DNA of 64,000 nucleotides from Cylindrotheca closterium (Eukaryota > Bacillariophyta > Bacillariophyceae > Bacillariales > Bacillariaceae), in assembly GCA_933822405.4 (NCBI GenBank), contig CAKOGP040002047.1, positions 124,834 through 188,833 on the forward strand. Reading direction: 5' to 3'. Made by a program: the position numbers and the translations under genes. This document shows, in pieces, positions 49,142 through 57,961 of this stretch. Position 1 is the stretch's first letter. Each line of letters begins with the position of its first letter. The notes beneath the pieces were generated by a model. The model was not told the DNA's origin. It made no database searches and was given only the letters and a program-made list of their open reading frames with translations.

Positions 49142-49525
49142 ATGAAGCTTTCTTTCATCGCGATCTCTTTCTACCTTCTTGCTGTCGACGCTGCTAGCCT
49201 ACGCGGTGTCCGCAAGTTGTCTTCTGGCTCCCTTCCGTCTCTCTCCGGTGCATCTGATGCTTCTGGTGATTCGGTCTCGGTTTCAAGTGGGAGCAACTCT
49301 CGCAAGTTGTCTTCTGCCTCCGTTGCTTCTGTTTCTGGTGATTCAGTCTCGGTGTCAAGTGGAAACTCTCGCAAGCTGTCCTCTGCTTCTGTCGCTTCTG
49401 TTTCTGGTGACTCGATCTCGGTTTCCAGTAGCAGCTCTAGACGCAAGCTGTCCTCTGCCTCTGTCGCTTCGATGACGTCTGGTGAATCTGCATCATCCTC
49501 GACTGATAACTCTCGCAGAGAGTAA
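49142..49525 (+). CDS. Secreted Ser-rich protein with repeated RXL sites
   Basis: Single exon, 127 aa from ATG 49142; an earlier in-frame ATG at 49130 is possible. Signal peptide MKLSFIAISFYLLAVDA is followed by a short basic LRGVRKL. The remainder is about 40% Ser in four imperfect units, each opening R-K-L-S-S: R24, R54, R77 and R101. Units 2 and 3 are nearly the same (RKLSSASVASVSGDS, then (V/I)SVSS). R-X-L is the processing motif described for diatom silaffins and other biosilica proteins, and high Ser with few Lys suits phosphorylation. The protein lacks Cys, Trp and Phe after the signal peptide. A biosilica-associated role is an inference. Antisense and shifted frames over the repeats are shadows. 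Confidence 0.8.
   Translation: MKLSFIAISFYLLAVDAASLRGVRKLSSGSLPSLSGASDASGDSVSVSSGSNSRKLSSASVASVSGDSVSVSSGNSRKLSSASVASVSGDSISVSSSSSRRKLSSASVASMTSGESASSSTDNSRRE
49211..49525 (+). repeat. Four coding tandem repeats with RKL borders
   Basis: Units of about 69-90 bp with the shared cgcaagttgtcttct / cgcaagctgtcctct start, at about 49211, 49301, 49370 and 49442. Synonymous differences are common between units. Confidence 0.8.
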
Positions 49526-50500
49526 ATGGCCACTTAGGTTCTTGGATCGTGGGGTTTAGGTTGCAGGCAGAATACTACATCATAGAAGCTATAATGTGCA
49601 GTTCTTAAATGATACCATTTTCCCCTTGAAGTGTTGTGCTCCAACAGTACATTTAGTTTCATTTGTGGCACGGTGAATTGTCAACCTAGCTTGTCGGGTT
49701 TGTTCACGATGGTTGCTTGATCATTGTGTCGTTTTACATAAAAAAGATCAACGTCTCCCATGCCACTTTGCGTAGCTTGTGGTAAGTGTACGCGTACACT
49801 ACAGTACAGACCGTCCGCCGCTCAACAGCTCATTTTTGTAGTAGTTTGTCGAAAAAGTGATGATCCAAGCTTTTATACCTCATACAGACCTACAATCAAA
49901 TTGTTCTGCTTGCCAACGTTTTACTCTGGGTCCTTAGCTTTCATCCCATTGGGTGAGCACCTCTCTGCTATGCTCTAGAGAGTTGCTGTAGCGCAAAATG
50001 TCAATAGATCCTTTGGATACGACTAGCAATCAAAAGGAGCTGATAACATTGTGCTAAATCGACTCAGTAGAGCATAACGGAGAGGTGCTCACCCAATAGG
50101 ATGAAAGTCAAGGACCTAAGCTAAGACATTTGTATGGGGAAAATTTTGACTTTGGGTCCGTATGGGGTTTTGGATCATCAGTCTTCCACCTACAGATGTC
50201 TTGTTGAATACCGGTAGACGTGTAAAGTATGCGCGAAGACGTTGATTGGTTGTGGTAGCGGGCTACCAAATCACATAACAACGTTTGATTAATTTAGTGA
50301 AATCTCGTGACACTTTTAGATAAAAGTACCTGGTACGTGTACGAGAAAAGCATACGAAACATCAAAATCCCAATTCAAAACTTACTTCAACCTGTTATCA
50401 TTATCGATCAACGGCACTCTCCAGTCAAGAGATCTGCGGTTTTGACACAATTTAACAAGTTGAGCGTGAAACTGGTTTGGGTTCACGCTTTAATGACATC
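49526..50500. other. Intergenic region with long inverted repeat
   Basis: About 975 bp between two plus-strand genes. It holds a fold-back structure at 49929-50116 (see separate entry), but no gene. The frame 49760-49978 overlaps the left arm and is not protein-like. Confidence 0.4.
49929..50116. repeat. Fold-back inverted repeat, ~49-bp arms, ~90-bp loop
   Basis: The left arm 49929-49977 (ggtccttagctttcatccca...) and the reverse complement of the right arm 50068-50116 match at about 44 of 49 positions. The inner segments remain weakly similar (tagcgcaaaatgt versus tagcacaatgtt). It could be a MITE-like element, a long hairpin RNA or an inverted duplication. Confidence 0.8.
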
Positions 50501-51861
50501 ATGATGTCGACATCTCCTTCCTTGACTTCGCAATCCTTGCGTTCTCAAAGCTCCTTGAGCATTGATGTTCAATCTTGCGAACAGGCCCGAATTTCGCATG
50601 AACAAGCCTTTGAATTGTCCAAAAGACCAGACCTGTCGTTGAAATACCCACACATATCCCCATCAAGTGTCAAGCGAGGTAAAATCTTGGGACAAGGAGG
50701 CTTTGCTAAGGTATATGAAATCTCTGGGTTGGAAATCCACAATGATTTCAATCCTGCCTCGATCGAGCAAAGCTGCAGCTCTGCAATATGCGAATCCAAG
50801 ATCTGCTCATTAGGATCTATCAGTTGTGGTCCTGAGGATCAAAGCACAAGTTATGCACTGAAGACTCTCATTACCGATCCTGGAGGTGAGATCAATTGTC
50901 AAGCTCTCAGCGACTTGGTAACCGAGGCCCGGATTCTAGCCGAGGTAAAGCACTCTAACATTGTCAAGCTTCGGGCGGTTGCGAGTGGCGATAGATTCCA
51001 TAAAGATTTCTTCATTGTCGTCGAGAAACTTTTCGATCCGTTGGATATACGCATTGACCAGTGGCGACAGCAAGACACACGATTGAAGGGTTTGTCAGGT
51101 CGGGTGCGCGACTGGACTGGAAAGAAACGAGCTGATCTCTTTCTTGACCGCCTCGTAGCAGGGTATCAATTGGGATCCGCGTTGGAACATCTTCATAGAA
51201 ATCGCTTTGTCTACCGCGACTTGAAGCTAGAAAATGCTGCATTCGATATGGTAAGTCACTCGACGAGGTCTGAAGCATCCTACAATTCTTCATCCTGCTG
51301 ACCACTAAGCGTGCGCAACAGCATGGGGAACTGAAACTGTTTGATTTTGGACTGGCAAAGGAGCTTCCCGACGAATGCCCAAGCCGAGATGGCCTACACA
51401 AATTGACGGGAAAGACGGGAACCCTGCGATACCAAGCACCAGAAGTAGCACTTGGGCTCCCGTACAATGAATCTTGTGACGTCTACTCCTTTTCCATTCT
51501 ACTCTGGGAAATCTTGATCATGAAACGAGCATTCAAAGATTACACTTCAGAACACATCATGACGATGGTCTTGGAAAAGCCGTACAAGCGCCCACCAAAA
51601 AGCACAAAGTGGAATGCTGCTCTCAGAGAGAACATGCATCATGCCTGGTCTCCAGTTATCCGTCAAAGACCTAGTATGAGTGCTATGGTCAACATGCTAG
51701 AGGATGAGTGTACCAAGTGTCCCGGATACAATGAGAAACTTGGACTATGTGGCAGTCCTCGTTCCGACTGCACCTATGCCGATCCAACAAAACATCTCTG
51801 CTGCAAGAATCAGAAGCTTCGGCGCTCAAATACCGAGCAGTCAAGCTTGTTTTCCGATTAG
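50501..51861 (+). CDS. Serine/threonine protein kinase (2 exons)
   Basis: Exons 50501..51250 and 51322..51861, with a 71-bp intron (GTAAGT...CAACAG) in phase 0, giving 429 aa. The start is the first ATG (MMSTSPSLTSQSLRSQSSLS). Kinase features: Gly loop GKILGQGGFAKVYE; Lys in YALKTLITD; alpha-C Glu in LVTEARILAEVKHSNIV; catalytic loop FVYRDLKLENAAFD, where the usual HRD is YRD; DFG in LKLFDFGLAKEL, with the intron falling just before this segment; APE in TGTLRYQAPEVALGLPYNES; subdomain IX CDVYSFSILLWEIL. A Cys-rich tail (CTKCPGYNEKLGLCGSPRSD, CCKNQK) follows. The YRD change keeps the catalytic Asp, so activity is likely. The subfamily is tyrosine-kinase-like or RIPK-like by look. No membrane segment is seen. 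Confidence 0.9.
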
Positions 51862-52125
51862 ATGGGACGTTGTCATTATCCTCACCATTACCTGGGATGC
51901 AAACAAACTACAACAAAATAACTCATCCTCCCTATAGAGCCAGGAAGTAGAGGAAGAAACGTCCATCATTAATAAACTAGAATAGATTAGTATCATCATG
52001 TGCATCTATGCGTTTATGGTTCACCAATAACTCTTATAAAAATCGTTTAAAAATGTCGAAGACTCGAGGCCTCTACCAAAGTGATGCCATGCTTCTTTCA
52101 TACTTCCTGAGCGACCACGTCATGC

Positions 52126-52782
52126 CTAGTTAAAGTAATCCAAGACGGAAGAGCCATCGACAGCATCCTTCTTCTTTCCGCTTGCAGCATCGTACTTGCC
52201 ACCACATTCCACCTTCTTGCTTATGCCCTTAACAGACTTTTCGTAAGTAACCTTGCATCCCCAATCAACCTTCATGGTTCCACCAAACTCCATTGTCTTG
52301 GTAAGTGGGGCGTCGTCCTCCTCTTCCTCATCATCGAAAAGCAAGTGGGCTTCCATTTCCTCATCGGAGACGCCAATGAGCATTTCAGGTTCTGACATAA
52401 AGTCTTGCAATTGCTTCATGAGCTCTTGAGACAATTCGCCCTTCACATCAGAAGTGGTCCAAGACATGGAAAACTCCTTCTCCATTCCTCCTTCGCAGTG
52501 CTTCATCATGCCCTTCTTGGCATCGAATCCCCCGTCGCACTTCATACCCTTCTTCATTCCAAAGGTACCCTTTCCAATGTCCAAGCTGTTGTCTTCCTCG
52601 TCTTCTTGGACAGGAGCAAACTCCTTTGGCTCAACAATCAGGAGAGGAATTCCGGGTGCAGAATCAGCTTGGGGTTCCTCTTGTGTTTGTGTTTGGGCGC
52701 TTGTGGTGCGAAGCATTTGAGGCTCGACGGCCAAAGCTACCGAAGCAAGAGCAAAGAGGACAGTGGTGGTGCAGAACATCAT
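52126..52782 (-). CDS. Secreted acidic protein of unknown function
   Basis: Single exon, 218 aa from ATG 52782. Signal peptide MMFCTTTVLFALASVALA precedes VEPQMLRTTSAQTQTQEEPQ. Acidic runs (EDEEDNSLD, DDEEEEDDAPL) alternate with Lys/Gly/Cys segments: GTFGMKKGMKCDGGFDAKKG, MMKHCEGGMEKEF, and DWGCKVTYEKSVKGISKKVE, CGGKYDAASGKKK. Met-Lys-Gly pairs and four mature Cys are the only regular features. The frame is open slightly upstream without an ATG, so 52782 is chosen. No homology is recognised. The secretory-path location is inferred. Confidence 0.75.
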   Translation of the reverse strand: MMFCTTTVLFALASVALAVEPQMLRTTSAQTQTQEEPQADSAPGIPLLIVEPKEFAPVQEDEEDNSLDIGKGTFGMKKGMKCDGGFDAKKGMMKHCEGGMEKEFSMSWTTSDVKGELSQELMKQLQDFMSEPEMLIGVSDEEMEAHLLFDDEEEEDDAPLTKTMEFGGTMKVDWGCKVTYEKSVKGISKKVECGGKYDAASGKKKDAVDGSSVLDYFN

Positions 52783-53139
52783 GATGGTAAGGAACAAGAA
52801 CAATCAAAAGATGTTTGTGTGATATTCATATGATAACGAGAGCGAATTCGCACAGTATGACTGAAGTTTTGCGCGCAACAAATACGACCGACTGACTCGG
52901 TGGATTTGTTCTTTCGACTTCTGTGAAAAATATCCAAATCGTGCAATCTTGGATCCTCTGGGTATCTTGCGACTGATACCAAGGATAATACCGTTGAGCG
53001 AAGAGCCTAACAAAACCTAATTGTCTTTCGCTGCTGCCACATACAGCAAACATACATACATACATACATCTGAGATATCGATTAGATTACTGTAGATAGA
53101 TATATTTAGAAAAAGATATCGATTGACCCATTCGACTAC
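52783..53139. promoter_or_regulatory. Divergent promoter region
   Basis: About 355 bp between the secreted acidic protein (minus) and the plastid ABC transporter (plus). It has a (CATA)n microsatellite at 53049-53069 and a TATA-like tagatatatttag near 53097. Confidence 0.4.
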
Positions 53140-55326
53140 ATGTTTTCACTATTGTTGAATTTGTCGACGACGGAACACTCTGCCCATCGTTGGAGCATGA
53201 TTGTGTCTCGTCGCTTGAAATCATTATCTTCGATTGCTAGCTTTCTTGTGGTAATATTCACACTCTTACTGAGTTCCTCTATAGCCGGCTTTGCCGCCAA
53301 TCCAAGTACGCAGCATCTTGTTGGTCCCTCATTACAATCAAGAAAGCGACAACACTCTTGGCATCCTCTGAAACTATCTCCGAGATCCATATTTGAATCA
53401 TTTGCACATCAAAAGAGATTAAGAAGAAGGCTACAACGTATACGGAGCCTTTTCCACAGCTGCAAACAATCAATACGTCCTATTGTCCTAAGTGCTCTTT
53501 GTGTGTCACTGGTTTGTACCGCTCTTCTTCCAACAACAGGCACCGCAAGAATGGCACAAAATGCGGCGTCAACGGCTGCGACAAACAGTGGCGCTACTAC
53601 TGGAGGGGTCATGCCAATATCAATGCCCAAACTATTGCTCTCCATGGCGCCCCTCCTCGTCGTCGTTGGGCTGGCTTCCAGAACAATGGGATTACAACTG
53701 GAACAAACCATGGTAACAAGTGCTCTTCGGACCCTGCTTCAACTGAGTCTTCTCGGCGGTATTCTTCGACCGATCTTTCAAATACAAAATTTCTGGTTAG
53801 TACTGGGACACTGTCTATTCATGATGATTCTAGCAGTTCAAGTGGCCTGTGGAAAATCCAACTACATTTTCCCTGGCCAATTCGATTCCATTTTGACCTC
53901 AATTCTTCTCAGTGTCGGTGGTACAGGTCTCTTTGCGTTTGGTGTCATTATCAAGCCGAAACCTTTGTGGAATCCTCAATACGTCATTCCCATGGTGGGA
54001 ATGTTGCTGGGCAACTCGCTGAACGGAATGGCTCTGGCCATGAATACGCTATGTCGTGGGCTCATGGAACAAGGACGTGAAATCGAGTTGTACCAAACTT
54101 TTGGAGCCAATCAATCCGAAGCCATGGCACGGTTGGTCAAGGATTCCATTCGAGCCGGGACACTTCCCTTACTCAATAATATGGCCGTGATTGGATTGGT
54201 TTCCATTCCTGGCATGATGACCGGACAAATTTTGGGAGGTTCACCAGTTGGTCAAGCAGCGAGGTACCAAGCCATGATTATGTACTTTATTGCACTAGCA
54301 ACCTTTGGAGCAATTCTATTGCAAGTCCGGGCCATTTCCAATGTGGGGTTGGATCCTCACACGCAAATCCTACAGACGGACCATTTTGAAAAGATGCCAG
54401 AGGAGGGTGTCTCCTTTTGGTCGTTGGTGAAGGGCTCCATGTTGCTGTCCATGTTGACTACTCGTGGCATTGGAAAACAAACTACACCTACACTTAACGA
54501 AATCTACCAAAAAGACGTCTTTGATAAAGACTACAAGGAACTATTGCAAATACAACAATTGAAACAAACGGAAAAAGACAGCTGTGTCGACGCCGAAGTT
54601 GCAGACAGTGGCGTGTGTGCGGGCACGAGTAGCGTACTGGAGATGGTTGGCTTGACACAATCCATTTCACTACTTTCTAAAAGTGGTAAAGGCGACTCTA
54701 ATGATCATGGAATAGCGAAATCCAAGATACTCTTTCAAGAGTTATCCTTTCGACTGAATTCTGGAGACATTTATCAAGTTGGTGGACCGAGTGGGAGCGG
54801 CAAATCTCAGCTCTTGCGAGGCATTGGACTACTTACACCCCTGACAAGTGGAACGATTCGTCTGGAGAACAAGCACCAAGATGTCGTGAACCCAAGTGAG
54901 TGGCGGAAACAAGTTCGATATGTGACCCAATACAAGGTTGAAATACCGGGTACACCACGAGAGTTTGTGCGCAAGATTAGCCACTTTGAGTCTTGGAAGC
55001 ATGCCAACGAACCAATATCGGAAGATGATATGATTGACACCATTCGCTCCTTCTTGCAAGAGTGGGGACTGACGGATACTGCATTGGATCAAGAGTGGTC
55101 TACGCTATCGGGAGGAGAAGCTCAGCGAATGATTCTGGCAATCGCCTTGGCGTCCAAGCCAAGAGTAGTGCTATTGGACGAATCCACTTCGGCATTGGAT
55201 CTGAAATCCAAGCTTGCCGTGGAACAAAGTGTGGCTAGATATGCCCACAGTCATGGAATTCCAACGATATGGGTGAGTCATGATCCAGGCATGGCCGAAC
55301 GATACTCTTCTAGAGACTCATTATGA
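53140..55326 (+). CDS. Plastid-targeted fused ABC transporter: FetB/YbbM permease + FetA/YbbL ATPase
   Basis: Single exon, 728 aa. The Met at 53197 (MIVSRRLKSLSSIASFLVVI) may be the true start, because it gives an ideal signal peptide ending SIAG-FAANPSTQ: Phe at +1, the diatom plastid signature. Residues about 150-440 form a UPF0014/FetB-type permease: RTLLQLSLLGGILRPIFQ, PMVGMLLGNSLNGMALAMNT, YQTFGANQSEAMARLVKDSI, PGMMTGQILGGSPVGQAARY. The C-terminal half is an ABC ATPase: Walker A GGPSGSGKSQLLRG, Q-loop VRYVTQY, signature LSGGEAQRMILAIALASKPR, Walker B VVLLDESTSALD, switch His IWVSHDPG. In bacteria FetA and FetB are two proteins (iron export), and in plants STAR1 and ALS3/STAR2 are two; here they are one chain. 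The substrate is unknown; metal or UDP-sugar transport is known from relatives. Confidence 0.9.
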   Translation: MFSLLLNLSTTEHSAHRWSMIVSRRLKSLSSIASFLVVIFTLLLSSSIAGFAANPSTQHLVGPSLQSRKRQHSWHPLKLSPRSIFESFAHQKRLRRRLQRIRSLFHSCKQSIRPIVLSALCVSLVCTALLPTTGTARMAQNAASTAATNSGATTGGVMPISMPKLLLSMAPLLVVVGLASRTMGLQLEQTMVTSALRTLLQLSLLGGILRPIFQIQNFWLVLGHCLFMMILAVQVACGKSNYIFPGQFDSILTSILLSVGGTGLFAFGVIIKPKPLWNPQYVIPMVGMLLGNSLNGMALAMNTLCRGLMEQGREIELYQTFGANQSEAMARLVKDSIRAGTLPLLNNMAVIGLVSIPGMMTGQILGGSPVGQAARYQAMIMYFIALATFGAILLQVRAISNVGLDPHTQILQTDHFEKMPEEGVSFWSLVKGSMLLSMLTTRGIGKQTTPTLNEIYQKDVFDKDYKELLQIQQLKQTEKDSCVDAEVADSGVCAGTSSVLEMVGLTQSISLLSKSGKGDSNDHGIAKSKILFQELSFRLNSGDIYQVGGPSGSGKSQLLRGIGLLTPLTSGTIRLENKHQDVVNPSEWRKQVRYVTQYKVEIPGTPREFVRKISHFESWKHANEPISEDDMIDTIRSFLQEWGLTDTALDQEWSTLSGGEAQRMILAIALASKPRVVLLDESTSALDLKSKLAVEQSVARYAHSHGIPTIWVSHDPGMAERYSSRDSL

Positions 55327-56472
55327 CGGGCAGTCACAAATGGATGGTATACTACTATTATAGTTTAGGGTAGACAGCAGTTTTGAAATCTTTCGCATAC
55401 GGTATCTATGTATGGTAGGAATACTGCGAAGGAGAAACTACTAGAAACAACAATCGATGATTCAATGATTGATGAGTTTGTTGACGGCATCCACTGCTTG
55501 TGGTGACACCAGTAGAAGAGGTTTGCAAAGACTTGTACAGTGTAGCAACCACGACTACGAGACACAGTAGAACTTCAAACATCTAGAATTTTCTACACTG
55601 TCGGTAGGAGAAGCTCACAGCCTAGAATGACGACAAGGAGTGGCCATGAGAACATTCTGAAGATTGATGATTCTTCTAATACGAATGACAAAGCAAAGAT
55701 TTTTAAAAACAACATAACATTCCGGTGATTCTTTTGATACGAAGAAAGCAAAGCTAAGAAGAATGAAACCACTGTCATTCTTGTATTGAGTATGGATTCC
55801 CGACGGTTGGGTCACTTGACCTTGACATGACTCTTTTTAATTTCAAAAAACTTCCTTCCAATGTAACAGTTTCCCAACGTCTATCTTCCAATAGCTCGAA
55901 GTCCCGTTTCAATTTCCCGCCATTTGAGCGCGGTTTGAAATGGTTTGGAAAAATCGAATAACGTCGTGCGCTGGCCCATTTAGATAGTCGTCCTTATGTA
56001 ACTTGTAACACTTAGCAAGTTTGGTGGGTAACCACAACCTAAAAGACATAGAGCGTTGTTTCAACTTCGATAATTTTTTACGTTGAGGCATTTCTTCTTG
56101 TGACTTTGAGACGCCCAGCTTGGCTATAATTTTCACGGACAATATCTCAATGACTTGCGACATCCTACCAATGTCATTCATTGCTGTGACTTCTACACAA
56201 ATGTACTATCAATTTTTATCAACTCGAAAGTCGTACCCCATAATTATTTTTTTGTCCTTCCGTTCCAAATTTTTTCCCAAGAAATTTATCTGTCGAGTCA
56301 GCTCGCTTGACGCTTGACCCAAATCTGAAAAATACTCTTTCCCACAACAATTTGAATTACACAACCTTGTTGGCATTCTTGGCCATTGTTTTGGATCAGC
56401 TGCAGTATTACATTTGCACATTATCCAAATAGAAACAGAAACAACAATCACTAGACTCATAATCAATACGCA
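55327..56472. other. Unresolved intergenic region
   Basis: About 1.15 kb. The first part shows no gene. The second (55880-56472) has minus-strand protein-like sequence, listed separately as a doubtful decayed gene. Confidence 0.35.
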
Positions 56473-56499
56473 ATGAGCAGAACCAAGGGAAACTCGCAC
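55909..56499 (-). pseudogene. Possible decayed or mis-modelled gene
   Basis: Two minus-strand pieces in the same frame, 56499..56209 (MRVSLGSAHCVLIMSLVIVV with KCNTAADPKQWPRMPTRLCN and QASSELTRQINFLGKNLERK) and 56181..55909 (MNDIGRMSQVIEILSVKIIA, MPQRKKLSKLKQRSMSFRLW, LPTKLAKCYKLHKDDYLNGP), are separated by adjacent TGA and TAG codons. After 55970 a different frame looks coding for about 60 codons. It overlaps the first codons of the HAD gene on the other strand. It may be a broken gene, a spliced gene I cannot resolve, or chance. No domain is recognised. Confidence 0.25.
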
Positions 56500-57663
56500 A
56501 GAGTAATTATCGTTGATTGGGATGACACGATTCTTCCATCAACCTTTGTGGATCGGTACAAGATCGATAGTTCCAAGGAGCTTCCTCTTCACGTAAGTGA
56601 ATCATCAACCAATTAAGAATTGACATGACAATGGAGTTGGAATGCAGCTATTTCAATCCATTCTATTCTGTGTGATGGATGTAAAATGCACGATCAAAAT
56701 GTCTTACTGATTGTTACTTGCTTTCTTTCCCACCACAGTTTCAAAACCTTCTCAAAGAATTGAGCCGTTGTGCCGACAAGTTTCTTTATGAAGCATCCAA
56801 ATACGGAGAGGTAAGCACTATTCTATTGTTACTATCATGACTGTTGTTGGCTCTTGCGAGGTTGGAGGTTGCATTGGAATCGTGCCCTTGGCGGTTTTCA
56901 AAATTCACCACAGTGATGCAGACCGTTAATTGCGGTTATAGTCGCGTCGAGAAAATTGGCGCCACCAGTAGTCAATTTCGTTCAATGCACCGACAACTGG
57001 CCGAACCCTCCAATCCCTCCGCGTCCAACCTACCACCAACGGAAACATTTTGACCCACCCAAATCCATTGTTTCTCACATCTTTTCCTTGTTTTCAATTT
57101 CTTTACAGGTGATTATCATTACCAACTCGGATGAAGGCTGGGTGAAATACTCTGCTGAAAAGTACTGTCCATCCTTGATTCCAGTGGTGGCCAAGTACCG
57201 TGTCGTATCTGCTCGCACACGCTATGAGAAATTTTATCCGGGACAACCCTTGTGCTGGAAGGCGGCTGCCTTTGCCCATGAGGTCAATGAAATTTACGAA
57301 AAGCTAAAGGACGACTCTTCTTCCTGTGCTAGTTTGGAAGGAACCGATGTCTCGTCTGCATCATCGCTAGAGTCCATGGACGAGGATATCGTGCTAGACC
57401 GTCGCCAAATCATTTCCTTTGGGGACTCGACGGAGGAACGAACGGCTGTGAATATTGTCTCGGGACAATTGGATGCGGTTCCAAAGAGTGTCATGTTTAT
57501 GAACTCGCCCTCACCTGCACAAATCATTGGACAACTTCACATGCTAACTCATCACATGGACTATGTCTGTGATGGAAAATCCTCGCTCGACTTGCAAATC
57601 AGTGTTGAACAGGCAGACCGATTTGCAGAGACTTATCTCAACCTGCAAGATGATACACCCTAA
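56473..57663 (+). CDS. HAD-like protein (3 exons)
   Basis: Exons 56473..56592, 56739..56810 and 57109..57663, with introns of 146 bp (GTAAGT...CACAG) and 298 bp (GTAAGC...TTACAG), both phase 0, giving 248 aa. Exon 1 reads SHRVIIVDWDDTILPSTFVD, a HAD motif I D-x-D-x-(T/S). Exon 2 is FQNLLKELSRCADKFLYEAS. Exon 3 begins VIIITNSDEGWVKYSAEKYC (motif II, T-N). Then come KYRVVSARTRYEKFYPGQPL (motif-III-like region), a Ser/Asp-rich insert (SSSCASLEGTDVSSASSLES), and IISFGDSTEERTAVNIVSGQ, the motif IV acidic loop. Proteins of this build occur in plants and many protists, and their substrate is not established. No targeting signal is seen. Only exon 3 has long open length; exons 1 and 2 were found by motif and splice phase. 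Confidence 0.85.
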
Positions 57664-57961
57664 AGTATTTGCTTTATATTCATAACTGGGGCCACACGCA
57701 AACACATTATGCAGAACCAGCACACCAGAACGGGGAGAGGAGGCTGCATATGAGACAGCCTCATAGACTGGGTTACATACCTGGTGTGCATACAGTTCTG
57801 TTCTATTGCAATACATGCAACGAAGCAAAACAGTACACTTAAATTATAGACTAAACTGTACAAGTATTATTTTAAAATGAACAATGTCCAAAAGGCATAC
57901 ATGAATATCCGTTGTAAAATTATTATTTGCCGTATTACATTATAACCACCTACAACGGAGA

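Noticed and set aside
49171..49533. Antisense Glu/Ser-rich 120-codon frame over the RXL-repeat gene
   Set aside because: It follows from the complement of the Ser-codon repeats. The sense frame has a signal peptide and ordered RKL units.
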